Below, one piece after another: positions 13,707-26,145 of a stretch of 64,000 nt of DNA. The stretch lies in contig CM068315.1 in NCBI GenBank assembly GCA_034766995.1, forward strand, positions 51,065,162 through 51,129,161, in the 5' to 3' direction. The notes beneath the pieces were generated by a model, which searched no databases, was not told the DNA's origin, and was given only the letters and a program-made list of their open reading frames with translations. Every line of letters begins with the position of its first letter. Within the stretch, counting starts at the first letter, position 1. The translations under genes were made by a program, and so were the position numbers. Source of the stretch: Acanthacorydalis orientalis. Taxonomy: Eukaryota; Arthropoda; Insecta; Megaloptera; Corydalidae.

Positions 13707-13758
<52 letters not shown>
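13497..13758. repeat. Two (TA)n arrays bracketing 168 bp
   Basis: TA arrays at 13497-13543 and 13712-13758. The spacer starts with a GGGA-rich purine run (GGGACAGGGAGGGAGGGAG) and shows no terminal inverted repeat, so I do not call it a transposon. Confidence 0.9.
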
Positions 13759-13762
<4 letters not shown>

Positions 13763-13831
13763 AACACACACATTTATATATATATATAACACTATACTTT
13801 ACTATTGCTTACATTATTTTTTTTATTTCAG

Positions 13832-13892
13832 ATTAAATCGATGTGAATTTTGAAGACCATTACGTTGATACGTTATTGTTAAAAATCTCGAG
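13832..13892 (+). other. Candidate non-coding exon (61 nt)
   Basis: The left edge has a good animal 3' splice signal: a T-rich tract ending TTTTTTTTATTTCAG. The right edge is a consensus 5' splice signal, AG|GTAAGTG. All three frames have a stop near the 5' side, but the frame after the first TAA is open through the donor. It could therefore be a 5'-UTR exon or part of a long non-coding RNA. The transcript is inferred; there is no homology support. Confidence 0.4.
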
Positions 13893-13899
13893 GTAAGTG

Positions 13900-15025
13900 T
13901 TTCCTTATATATATTTCTAACTTGATTATATTTCTTTATATAAATAAATAGAACTTAAATACGTTCAGAAAAATTATCAAACTACATTCAACTCTACATA
14001 GTATTATATATATATATATATAATATAAAATTAAAACAAATTGTGGACAACAAAAAAATATATATCAAAAATATCTACTACGCCCTCCGTGCGCATATTT
14101 TTGTGGTAAATGTACGCTACACATCCGTAAATCATAATAAAATAATGACTAAATAAGCTATGTTACATCATAATCCATAAACTATATTAAAATGACTTAT
14201 AGAATGCTTTACTTCCATAAAAAATGTTTTTATTCTCAGTGTTCGCGTTTTATTACAATCGTTTCGTTGGTATATTACGATAAAATAGATCACAATTTAT
14301 TTATTTATGTTTTAGTTGAGCGCAATATGTACTGAATGTTTTATAAATATAAAAGAGGTTAATAAGTATGTTAAAAATAATGTAAATAATTAACAAATTT
14401 CTTTTGAAAATTATAGTAGTATTTACTTATAAATAAAACGTAAAAATGATTAATTTTCTAAATAATACCTCATAAACTTGTTTCATCGGACAGTAGATAC
14501 AATTATTTAAAATTTCAAACTGATTGAATTATAATAACCCATGTCTCATATTAGTTGATATTTGTAAATTTTTTTCTTTATATTTTAATTTATAATATTG
14601 TTCTTTCCTTTTGAGAGTCTCACTATTGAATAAACATTTATCAGCGGATAGTTGATAAAAAATACTTCTATTATGTGATAATAAAAATGTTATCCTTATC
14701 AAAATTAACTGACATAATACAGGAGTAATTAGTATTAATTATTGTAAATAAAGTTTTTACTTATAGTTAAGAAAAAAGTTTTTTGATGTGGAAATTAAAT
14801 ATTTCTTATACATTTATTAATTTATCGCCAATTTAATATACATTTCAGCTAAGTTTGAAACTCTGTTCAAAACTCTATTTTTAAACCTGTGAAAATCAAA
14901 ACGATGGTGTGTTATCTATTGAATAAATATATATTTAAAAATTATGGAATTGTTAATAAAATATAATCATTAAAGTAGTATAATTTTATATAAAATATAT
15001 AATGACGATAAAATTTTAATTTTGC

Positions 15026-15070
<45 letters not shown>

Positions 15071-16431
15071 TATATAAATACATACATACATATATTAAAT
15101 GATATTACTTATTGTTGCTATAGTACAATGACTTATTTTTATTTTGACAAATAAATGAAGACAAAAGATCACATATATTTATTTACCAAGTATTCGACAT
15201 AGCAATGACTTAAACGAGTACATTAATGCTAATTGCATTAAAGATGTACTTAATAACACTTAATATTTAGATCATAGACATCCATCATAATTAAGGGATT
15301 ATTCACATTCTTGAACTGCACGATCATCTTATAAATATGGATGAGAAGTGCATTATATGCTTTTATATATATATATATATATATATACATATGCAGTTAA
15401 TAAAGCTTTTTAAAAGTTCGAATTTTTAAGATTTGTTAATTACAGAACCTTTATATAGTTTTACATTTTTTTTGAAAAAAAAAACATTTAATACAACAAA
15501 AATAAAACATTTATTTTAAATAATTTCTTATATATATATATATATATACATTTCATTATTTCATAAAAAATGTAAGGGAATAAATATATAAAGTGTTGTT
15601 TATAAAAGAGCAATAAAATCTCCTGTTTTATTAAATCACTTGAAAATAAAACAATTTTTACTTTTCACTGGTATGGTACGTTAAACATAACAATGGTATT
15701 TGTTTGATTTGAATATAGTTTATATTCAATGTAATGTACTAAAAATATTATACATTTTTTTTCTAAAAATATAAAAACTTAGTATTATTCGATTTTATTT
15801 ATTCATGATAAAAACACTCTTAAGATAATAATCCGAAAAACAGTAAAAGAAAAATAAGCTGGAAATACAGGATTATCGTTTTATTTTTATGGTATTAAAG
15901 AGAAAGATCGTACACATAACTTATCTTGAAAAAACAATTCTATTTCTCCGAATAATCATTATCTCAAATGAGAGTTATAAAAATAAACTTTCGAATTTCT
16001 ATGTATATTTTAAAGAAGAAAATATCGATATTTTTATATTTGTTTTGTGAAGAAACATCATCTATATGAAAGGATTAAATATTATGGTTAATAGAAAAAT
16101 TATTTTACAAATAAATACATAGGATGAAACGAAGAGTGTACGATATGTTATAATGAACATTAATTTGATTAGTAATTACTGTTGTTGAATTTTGAAAAGT
16201 TTTTTTTTGTATATATGTATTACTCAAATTTTTGTGTATTGTGTGATAGTTCTCTGTTTATTACTTACATAATCGAATCAGAACTATGAAAAATAAAATC
16301 TAATGAACAGATATATAAAACCAAATTATCTTTTTAAAAGGACACATAGAAAGTAACTAACAATTGAATTATGGTTGAATATAATTTTTATTCTCTTTGA
16401 TGTTTTTTCCTTTTTATATATATTTTATACA

Positions 16432-16486
<55 letters not shown>

Positions 16487-16750
16487 AAATTCTATCACTT
16501 CAATAATTTTCGTCGTATTGCATTTTATTTTCCGAATATCCTGACTGTATTAGTTTATCTCTTAAAAGCTGATAGGTTTATTTTCTAAGAGTAAAGATAA
16601 GTAATTTGATAAGAAATTTACTCAAAATATTGTATTCACTGAAGTGTTCGAGTAAAAATATTGTTAATTTTTATAAACTTTTCGAATGAAAATTTTATGG
16701 CACATTTTATGCAGATTATTTGTGTTTAAAATTTGTTCATTTCTGTTATT
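13900..16750. other. AT-rich gene-free stretch
   Basis: Stops in all frames. TA arrays lie at about 15029-15066, 15362-15387 and 16433-16487. No transposon end or RNA gene was recognised. Confidence 0.6.
16433..16487. repeat. (TA)n microsatellite
   Basis: A TA array of about 55 bases with one CA interruption. Confidence 0.95.
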
Positions 16751-16754
16751 TGTT

Positions 16755-16830
16755 AAAGAGAGCGAGGGAAGCTCCCCCTGCTATGAGGGAGTGCAGCGAT
16801 TAGGTGACGGGGCCTCCTGATTACAAAGCG
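16755..16830. other. GC-rich patch with short inverted repeats
   Basis: A sharp composition change in very AT-rich surroundings. It contains GGGAAGCTCCC (an 11-base near-palindrome) and CTCCC/GGGAG arms around CTGCTATGA. It resembles the hairpin-rich tail of a Helitron-like element, but no CTRRT terminus follows, so the identity is open. It may be a fragment of a mobile element. Confidence 0.3.
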
Positions 16831-17025
16831 TAAAGAAAAAATACAAATTTTTAATAATTATTCTTATAATTTACATCGTAAGATATATATGATTTAACAG
16901 ATTTTTTGAATGAATTTTGATTAAGGATTTTATTTATTAATTGAATTTAAATTATTTTAAATTATTTTTATAAATTAATAATTAATTAATTTTAAATTAT
17001 TTTCATAAATTATTAATCCATTTAC

Positions 17026-17056
<31 letters not shown>

Positions 17057-17739
17057 TTGATAAAATACATAATTTCAAACAGCAGTTAAAATTTTGCAGG
17101 AAATAATACAAATATATTTATATTCTTCCTATCCCAATACTTTAAATGAATGAAAAAGATTGTGTAGTAACGATTTTAATATTTCATCAAAATAAATTTT
17201 TATCTGTTATGATTTATTCTTTAATATTTATTTCACCCTAAAATTGTACTTGTAAAGTTTCAAATACTTGTAATACTTAGAAAATCCTTGACATTAAATT
17301 GATGTCTGGTATTTTTTATCCGAATATGACATTTGGCAAGTTCATAATTGTACACTGGAAAGGGAAAATAAACATCAAATGGTATTTTCAAGCAATTTTC
17401 TGCCTCTAAGAAGTACTACAAATACACAAATAAATATTTTATACAGACAGACTTCATATTAGTTGTTTTTTATAAAAAATAAAATAATACTAGTACTAAA
17501 AATAGAAATTAGTACATTCAATATAAAATAGTTACTAAAGCATATATATATATATATAATGTTAAATGGAACTATAAAAAAAAAAAAAAAACAAAAATTG
17601 TGTGTTTCGAAATTTTTTAAGTAACGAATCAAACTAAAATGTGTACGCACTTTATCATAGAAATGAGTGATTTAAAATGTGTTCACGTTATTTGTAGAAA
17701 AATAATAAAGTAAAAAAAAATATGTTGTTAAATCCGACA

Positions 17740-18070
17740 TGATGTTATATTTCTTATTTTTATAGAAATAATATTGTGGGTCATTTGTTCTCGATTATTG
17801 ATTATTAAGGCTTGCAACGCGTTCTGTTGTCATGTAGTTGTCAGTTACATGTGTGGCTGACAAACTGGAATGTCTGCGAGTTTTTGTTTTTGTCGGGAAA
17901 ATGTTCGTAAATGATGATAATGGTTGTTAAATGATTTTTGATTGCTGTTTTGCGTAATGTTTGACATTTTGTTGGTTTTTCAAAATGTAGTTCATCGAAA
18001 ATAGACGAAAATTTTGTATATAAGATAATCTCTTGGTAGTTTTTTTAGTACTGACTGACAAGCAGTTTTG
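17740..18070. other. Slightly GC-richer, TG-rich stretch, unassigned
   Basis: TG-rich sequence with CpG near 17818, 17878 and 17896 and partly repeated TTGTCATGTAGTTGTCAG-like words. All frames are short. I see no gene signal that can be supported. Confidence 0.4.
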
Positions 18071-18194
18071 AAAATCGCGCATTTAAACCAAAATCGATAT
18101 TTAGATTCAAATGAGACTTTTATGCTGATATTTGCTAGTGTACAATTTAAAATAATTACAAATATTTAAATATGCAGATTTTAGAATAAATCAA

Positions 18195-18201
<7 letters not shown>

Positions 18202-18232
<31 letters not shown>
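18202..18232. repeat. (TA)n microsatellite
   Basis: A TA array of about 31 bases. Confidence 0.95.
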
Positions 18233-18235
<3 letters not shown>

Positions 18236-19063
18236 CAAAATATTTAACTGTTATATAAAAGAAAATATAAAAGGAAATAAATATGTTACAAGTAAGCAGT
18301 TTTTATTGCCCCCGAAAAAGCGGTAACCTTTCTTGTGATGTTTAAAAGAAATCGGTAAACGCTCTTTTGATTTTCTTTGAGAGTAAAAAATGTGCATTGC
18401 TTTCAAAATTTTTTGTGTGCAATCGGTTAAAAGGAGTTTCAAGTTGTACTAAAAATCGATTCATCGATTCACATAAAAATGAAAATCTGACTGATAATAC
18501 CTCATCAATCGACTACTGAATAAGATAAAAAAGAATATAAGAATGTAAGAATGTATTAGAATGCTACAAATATTTTCAGTAACTCATTTTTAACTTAAAG
18601 TTTGCAAAAAAATGATGGAAATATGTTTTCTTTAAATGAAATTTGATGATGTTCATAAAATTAAATATCTATTATAACTTGAAATTATTTCATGAGATAT
18701 ATATAATACGAAATCTACTCTAAGTTTCAAATTACCTTTGTTTATAATAAAATGTATTTTTAATATGCTATATTTTCTTTTCTTTTCAATATCTAATATG
18801 TCTAGAAATAAATGTTTAATGAATTATAAAAACAAGAAGAAAAATCGTACTCGTATGAAAATTTAAAGCAAACAGACAACACCAATGCAATAATTTTTAA
18901 TATAAACAAACAGAAGTATTAAAATATACGAGTCTCTAATAAAAACTATAATAAGAATAATGAAAACGTATTCATGTTTATAACTTTCGTGACAAAAACA
19001 TGTTTTATATGTGTTCATCAGCGCAACAAATACAACACATTTTGTCATAGTAGTTGGAATTGA

Positions 19064-19211
19064 TGTGTCAGTATCGTATGCATTTAAAGCACTGTATAAG
19101 TCAGTATATATAAAGCTCTACACTACTCCTTACTCGGTGAATAAAGACGTGATCCGGTAATATTTGCCCTTGGAATGACACCACAGTCATCTCGGTACTT
19201 TTGTTGACACA
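19064..19211 (+). mobile_element. Solo-LTR-like block (about 148 bp)
   Basis: The block starts TGTGTCA and ends TGACACA, a perfect 7-base inverted terminus that extends to 9 bases with the flanking GA and TC. Inside, in order, are a TATA-like TATATAAA (about 19104-19111) and an AATAAA signal (about 19140). These are arranged as in the U3-R-U5 of a short retrotransposon LTR. I see no second LTR, primer-binding site, coding region or clear target duplication, so it would be a solo LTR or a fragment. A small TIR element is the alternative. Confidence 0.4.
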
Positions 19212-19285
19212 TCTTGCTGGGATGTTTTACGATATATACTTTTTGGGTATGGCAGCAGAACTATAAAATTCGTCTGAAAGGCAGT

Positions 19286-19318
19286 TGAAATGAGGTATCT
19301 GAAAGATACTTCATTTCA
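19286..19318. repeat. 33-nt near-perfect hairpin
   Basis: A 15-base arm (TGAAATGAGGTATCT) is followed by a 3-base loop and its complement, with one mismatch. It lies about 75 bp right of the LTR-like block. It is too short for an animal pre-miRNA; the function is unknown. Confidence 0.7.
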
Positions 19319-19366
19319 GCGTCATATGTTTTGATAAGGGTAGATCATATACCGAACGCATGTATC

Positions 19367-19408
19367 ATATATATATATATATATATATATAAATATATAT
19401 ATATAAAT

Positions 19409-19441
<33 letters not shown>
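19367..19441. repeat. (TA)n array with periodic AAA interruptions
   Basis: TA runs are interrupted three times by an AAATATA step, giving an irregular higher-order pattern. Confidence 0.93.
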
Positions 19442-19786
19442 ATACACATAGGTAAAAATGTATGATACACTTTGTACTAATAATAGCCAATCCAATGAAA
19501 CCATATGTTTTAACAAAATATAACGTATATTTTTAATTATATGTTACAATATACATTTTGTAAATACATGTGCTTGCAAACTTCCACTGTCAAATAATTT
19601 TAAATTTCAAATTATTTGTATTAAACTCTTTTCAAATATGTGTTAGCAGTTTATATATTTTTTATGTCTATTTTTTGTTTGAATTACATTTTGTATAGAA
19701 ATGAAAAATTAATATATTATTAATAATTTCAGGAGTTCTAAAATTAATAACAAAAATATGTATGTTTAATAATTTACATGTATGAG

Positions 19787-19828
<42 letters not shown>

Positions 19829-20093
19829 AATAAATAAATAAACTGTGTAAAGTTATAGTAAACTCAATTTACAGGGTTTGGTCAATAAACATATCTACTA
19901 TACTTATTTGTATTATTTCAGTTGTATTTAATATAAAATAGTATTTAGATTTGAAGTAACTTAGATTTCATGTTTTTCAGGGAATATATTGCTTAACTTT
20001 TAATTTAATCTATCAACACTATTTTTTAATATAATTAAAATTATTAAATAATTTAATAAACTTTTTGAATGCTATTTAGAAAGAAAATGTTTT

Positions 20094-20132
<39 letters not shown>

Positions 20133-20516
20133 TAAACATGGATAAAAAATTGAGGCATGTTTATTTACAATAAATTTTCAATTTTTTTCATAAATATTCT
20201 TTTTAATTTATATTTAATTACCAAGAAAATAATTATAATTGAATAATAAATATTAAGCAAAGAAAGTAGTTTTATATATTTTTTTAATATTGAAAATAGC
20301 AATTTCTATATTTATTAAATCTTAGTTAACATGGATTTGCTCTTTTGAAAAATCAAAATTCGTTAAGAAGCACAACTATGTTAACGAGAAGAATTGTTGA
20401 AACGGTGGGTTACTTCCTAAGCGAACTATTACTTTAAAATAGATTACCTTAAAGTGTAAAAATGATTGTAATTTTTTTTTATATACTCAGTCTTGTTACT
20501 TTCGAAATAAACCGCT

Positions 20517-20566
<50 letters not shown>
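20517..20566. repeat. (TA)n microsatellite
   Basis: A TA array of about 50 bases with one CA step. Confidence 0.95.
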
Positions 20567-21211
20567 AGTATAAAATCAGATAATATAATATTTATATATT
20601 TTATTAAAATGACGTTAACAATATAACAAAAAAATAAAAAGTTTCACATGTAATAACAAAGATAATATGTACATTTATATTTTTTGAAGTAATTCGGAGC
20701 AAATACTATTATTTGTTTCTTTTTGACAAAAAAACGAAAATAAATCAGACTGTGGTTTAAATACAAAATTCTCAATCAAATCATTACTGAAACAAAATAG
20801 TTAGTTTGTAATACTTTTCTTTTAACTTGTTACAAAAAGTGCAAGCTTTTTTTTAATAAGTGGACATTAATTTTGTTAGAAGAATTACTAATAACAAATG
20901 TAAATAAATTAATTTTATAACTTGTTTTTAAATGAGATTTCTTTCTATGCAAAGATATTTTAACATTTTTTAATACTTTTGAAAATTATATGCTATTATC
21001 TATTGATAATAATATATTGATATAAAATTCTAAAGAGAAAGAAATCAACCAATGGAATAAAATTTATCCGATTATAGTTTGAATAAAATTACATAAAAAA
21101 GTAGTTAATATTAATGGGTTATCTTTGGAGAAATAATATCATCTTAAAACTCGAAACTTTGATGTAGTTTTATGTTAGTTTCAATTTATTTTTCATAACT
21201 AAATTGAAATC

Positions 21212-21235
21212 ATGAGCTGGACCAGAGGAGCAAAT
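21212..21235 (+). CDS. Candidate 8-codon first coding exon
   Basis: An ATG at 21212 opens eight non-AT-biased codons (MSWTRGAN) that end exactly at a consensus donor, AAT|GTAAGT. If real, it is a phase-0 exon joined to the frame starting at 21569 after a 333-nt intron. I do not recognise the peptide. An ATG plus eight codons plus a donor is short enough to occur by chance. Confidence 0.25.
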
Positions 21236-21568
21236 GTAAGTTGTTCTTATTTTATTTTTTGGTCTTGAATTGTTTATTATAAAGTTTTTATTTTATTAAA
21301 ACCATATGATAATATATAAGAAGTTTTTAACCTCTAAAAAAAATTTACTTTTATTGAAAATATTTGAGTTTTATTTTTATTTTTAACACAATTCTAGATG
21401 AAAAGGGTAAATTACGAAGAAAAATATATTTCACTTTAATAAACTACCAGTTCTCTGCAGAGTAAATAAGTTGTTGGATAATTTGTTCTGGGTGTAGTGT
21501 TTTTCTGTTTTAAAACTCAGTTTCTAATCATTTCCGCCTCATAACTTTATAGTTGCAGTTTATAGCAG

Positions 21569-21638
21569 ATGACGGCAATGGAACAATTTACGTTAGGCAA
21601 TATGCAGCAAAATTATGACGTGTTGCATGTAATGGGAG
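21569..21638 (+). CDS. Candidate second coding exon (70 nt)
   Basis: This follows an acceptor-like TATAGCAG and reads MTAMEQFTLGNMQQNYDVLH and on to VMG, ending at G|GTATTT. Its entry phase fits the donor at 21235. A competing reading lies in the same island: on the plus strand, 21553-21789 is a 79-codon frame with a single internal TGA (it includes FIADDGNGTIYVRQYAAKL before the TGA and NSQYVTYEVGTHVKCNCAF after it). Only one reading can be right, and neither matches a family I know. The island is GC-richer than its neighbours. Confidence 0.25.
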
Positions 21639-21799
21639 GTATTTTTTACTGTCACTGGCTTTTAATAACAGTCAATATGTTACGTACGAAGTAGGAACGC
21701 ACGTAAAATGTAACTGTGCGTTTAATCATACAAAACACATTCATTTTGTTTCACGTAAAACTGAATTAAACGTTTTATGGAAGCAATAAATGAAATGTT

Positions 21800-23270
21800 T
21801 TTATTTTTTGTACGAAATTTCTCAATTTCAAGTTACAATAGAATATTTTTTTTTTGTTTATAAAATATGTATTCTGGTAGTATAAAAATTACAAAAGATA
21901 TAATGTGTTCATGGAAATGTTGCGAGATATGAAAATGTGGACTTAGGCGGTATATTGTTTTATGCAAAATATTCAATTATGTACACAGAACAATTTCATA
22001 ATAATATTTAATATTATTTTATTGTATTTTTTTTTATTTTGATCCATAAAATAATTTCGGCTTGCATTTTTATATTCAAAATTTAATATTAAAACACATT
22101 TTTACAGAGAAAAATGTTCATTGTTTGTGTATTATATTATTATTTCAATGAATTTACTTATAATGATATAAAAAATAATATTCAGTGTTTGTTCTGAAAA
22201 AATATAAAAAACATTTTAAAATGTAGTATTTTAAAATTTAAAATATCAAAAACATTCAGAAATGTTTGTTTAAATTATTTAAAATTTATATGAATTACTA
22301 TTAATTTAGTAAAAATTAAATAATTTTTATTTAGAGATAAAAACAATCATCGCTTTAAAACTAAAATAAAACAATATTAAATTAAAATCAAAAAATTAAT
22401 TAATAATATCAAAGTAATCATTAAGTACACATTTAAATCTTAATATTTTATTTACTAGTTTTTTGTTAAGAATTATTTAAATTATTGGTTTGTTCACATA
22501 AATTAACCTATAAACTTTTATATAGAAAAACTTAGATTTATTATAAATTATTGAGACGAAATTCTTTAATATGACATTAACTGAAAATCATGAACTCGGT
22601 ATTATAAATTTCTTTCACATTTCTTTCACGTTTTTAAAATTATTTTAATTTCCATCAAGCACTATAGTGAAATATTTCTCGTTAACATTTTCGTCAGATA
22701 AGTAAACGTAATAAAAAAAGCATCTTTCTCCATTTTAAATCCTTTGAGAAAATAATAAATGAATAAAAAATGTACAGGAGTATTATTTCGAATGAAATAT
22801 GTAAGAATGCCACAACAAAAGTTACTATAAACTAAGTAAATTTCAGTTCGTCGCAAATATTCTTCAGAATTACTCTGACAGGCGAGTCTTACGTGTTGTA
22901 AACAGCTTCAAATCTGACAGTAAACAAGAACCACTTCCAGTGAGTAAAATTGAAATAAAACAACCACAGCATAAGGAAAATAATCTTGTTTCGTAGATGT
23001 TTTGTGGACGACACATCTCTTGTTTTTAGAGTTAGTAGTGCATTTATTTTAGTTGTCGACATCACAATGTTATATACATTATTGTGACTATCTACTTGCA
23101 CGTTTCAGCTATTAAAAGCTGTTGAAATAATCGATGCAAATGAATGAGCTACATAGGGAAATGATTTTTTATTAAAGAAATTCTGTATTATTTTCATATT
23201 TTTTAGTCCCACAATGAACAAATACATTCATTTAAAATTATATATATATATATACATATAATTAAATATA

Positions 23271-23317
<47 letters not shown>

Positions 23318-24100
23318 AATAGAGAGAAAGAGTAAAATCACGGTAGTTTGACCTTTTAATAATTGGAAATATCCAGTATTTTAACAGGGCTTTAATATAC
23401 AATATATATATAGTATATAATTACATATTAATTTGATTTTTCTCCCTTTTAACTGACACACTGGGCCTAGCGGTTCGACATCACAATGAAAATTTAGTTT
23501 AATTATCAAACTTCACTATAAATTATAATAAAAACATATCCTATATTCAACTATGTATGTGTATGTAACTTATATTTGACACAAACAAATCAGAAATTTA
23601 AATATTCTTAGTATTTTCAATTTTTTTTTCTTTTATATTATTATAGTTGTCTGTTTATTAAAAAACTTATGTAGAAGATAAAAAAATATATTATGTTTAA
23701 GAATTAACCATTGTTTTAAAAAATAAAATTTGATACGTTTTATACAATTTTAGCACTGAAATCTATTATTTTCATAATAACAGTAAAATTAAAAGATCAA
23801 ACAATCGATTTTTTTCTATATATATATATATACAGTGCAACAATTGAACTATATTTTTAATAGGACTTACAAAAAATGTTTCATAAAACTGACTGTATTT
23901 TCTCAAAATTGTCTTTTTTATTTTTAGTTACAAAAAATCAAAAATAAGTAATATTTAGAAGAAAAATAAATGAATGATTTTGTAATTTCCGTGCTACTCT
24001 AAGAATTAAATATGAAAATGTAGAAAAAATATTATAATTGTTTGTCAATTTTGTGATAAATTCGTTTGAGAAACCGGAAAAAAAGTAGCTTTAGAAACTG
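21800..24100. other. AT-rich gene-free stretch
   Basis: Low-complexity sequence with a TA array at about 23275-23314 and smaller ones near 23244 and 23401. Two minus-strand frames of about 65-70 codons (22662-22856 and 22889-23101) have no domain and are treated as chance. Confidence 0.55.
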
Positions 24101-24111
24101 TAACTATCAGA

Positions 24112-24669
24112 CTGGTAGAAAAATAATTGCGGTTTACGACTTTCAAATTCATAAACATTTACAGAATTTTGGATTTTTCTGTTTTAAGTGGTCCATGATT
24201 GTTGGCTGATTAACGACTAACTTTTGTACAAGCTCTCGAATTGTTGTGCGTGGTTCTGATCCAACTAACGCCTTCAATTCGTCGTTATGAACTGAAGAAG
24301 TACGCCCGCGACCTTCTTCATCTTCAAGGCTCTAGTTCCTATCACGAACTTTTTGGAACCACCATTGCACCGTACGTTTCTTGACAGTACCCACGTCAAA
24401 AGCATCATTTAGTTTACAAGCAGTTTCTGCTGCTTTACCACCCGTTTTGAACTCATACAAAAAATACTCTTATTTATTTCTTTGCGATCTCTAATTTAAT
24501 AGCTCAATTTGAAACAAAATTAATAATAAAACCAAAGTCGGTGTTACCAAAATACAGAACAAAATTGCTCTTTAAAACTATATTAACATGAACACGATAA
24601 AATGATATTTTCATTGAAAAAATAAGATAGAATTCAGAAAACAAAAGGCGCAATTATTTTCTTACCAAC
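24112..24669 (-). mobile_element. Non-autonomous mariner derivative, copy 1 (about 560 bp)
   Basis: The left end CTGGTAGAAAAATAATTGCG and the right end (complement TTGGTAAGAAAATAATTGCG) form terminal inverted repeats. The interior holds only the N-terminal DNA-binding part of a mariner transposase on the minus strand; the catalytic region is missing. The element at 55313-55887 has the same ends, length and deletion point, so this is an amplified internally deleted family. It cannot encode a working transposase and would depend on a complete relative. Confidence 0.8.
24190..24480 (-). pseudogene. Mariner transposase N-terminal (HTH) remnant
   Basis: The minus strand reads EYFLYEFKTGGKAAETACKL, then TVKKRTVQWWFQKVRDRN, a stop, SLEDEEGRGRTSS and ELKALVGSEPRTTIREL. 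This is the helix-turn-helix pair of mellifera/irritans-type mariner transposases, with the WWFQKFRxGxxSLEDExRxGR landmark. The frame lacks a start codon, carries an in-frame TAG and ends before the catalytic aspartates, so it is non-functional. Confidence 0.85.
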
Positions 24670-24870
24670 ATAATAATATAAACGGAAAAGAATAACAAAA
24701 TACTATTCTACTTTTCTGGAGAACCGTTGAAAGTACTGACATTATATTCTATGGTGTATTTTCAGTATTTGATTTCTATTGCGTGGGTGTGATTAAACGC
24801 ATCGAATAATTTATTCATTAAATATGTATATATATAATATAAAACAAGTTATAAATATACGAATCACTAA

Positions 24871-25005
24871 CCAAAATACAGACCAAAAAATGTACTTTAT
24901 AATTACATTAACATGAACACGATAAAATGACATTTTCATTGAAAAAAATAAGGATAGCATTCAGAAAACAAAAGCCGCAATTATTTTCTTACCAACATAA
25001 TAATT
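24871..25005 (-). mobile_element. Partial third copy of the mariner derivative's transposon end
   Basis: About 130 bp repeat the right-hand part of the element at 24112-24669, including the terminal repeat (complement TTGGTAAGAAAATAATTGCG) and a few bases of outside flank (CATAATAAT). Shared flank beyond the transposon tip points to a local segmental duplication rather than a separate insertion. Confidence 0.75.
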
Positions 25006-25009
25006 TATC

Positions 25010-26105
25010 TTTTTTACACTTGTTAATTTTTCTTGTACTTAAGCGATCTGAAGATGATACCCTCATCGTTAACATTTGCATAAGCAACAATAAAAACGAA
25101 TAATGATCACTGTACGTTTTTGATTAGAAAAAATCTTTTTTATTATGGAAAAGATAAAATGTTGTATGAAGAAAAAAATAAATATATTTTTATAACTAGT
25201 TTATGATACTATATGGATAATATTTCATATTGAAAAGTTCAAATATTTGTTTTATATTCTATTAAAGACGAAAGTTAATATTTAAAATCTTCTTATTTTT
25301 TGCAAGACAGCTCATTCTCAAATATTGAACTGAATCCATTATTTATATAAGTTATTAAACTGTGGAATAAATTACTTGTTTATAATAAAAAAAATATTTT
25401 CCTTTTGTTTTATAAAAAAAATGTAACATTTTTTTAAAAAAACAGGTTTGTAAAATTGTTAAAAGTAAATTATTAATTTAAAAAAAATGTTTGAATATAA
25501 ATTATTTAAGGATATAAATCCTTGTAAAATTAAGTATAAGGATAAAAAATAATTCCTTTGAAAAAAAACATTAGTCGAATCTTTTTTATAAATAATTTGT
25601 ATTAAAATTTTGTTCATTATGAATAAATTAAATGTAAATAAACATGAATATTGTTTATATTCAACGTATTCTATATAAATGAAATAAGTAAATTCGAAAA
25701 AAAACACGAACAAGAATGTTTGAAATATAAAAAGTTATAAAAAAATGTTGATTATAAATTAAATCTTACATTGAAATACCTGTAATCTTAACTCGCGCTG
25801 TAACAAAAAAAGAATAGCATTTTTATGTGCTCGAATTCGAATGATCTTGCAGTTATTTCAAGACCTAAGGCGTATATTTGACTTTCATCTCCACAGAAAA
25901 CGTACTTGTGAAATGAGTTCTGTAACTTTGAAAAGTTCTGTCGAAAATAATTAAAAATTTCAATTTGGCAATATTACATTACATATTTTATGAAACATTG
26001 TGTAGTAAAAAAGTTTACAACATCTATACGTTATATTCAAAACAAAGATTAGATATAATTGGATTCAATTATAACATTTATTGAATATATTTTATAATCA
26101 AAATA

Positions 26106-26145
<40 letters not shown>

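Noticed and set aside
22662..23101. Two minus-strand frames of 64-70 codons as a possible gene
   Set aside because: No domain, no proper splice pair and no composition shift beyond a modest GC rise.
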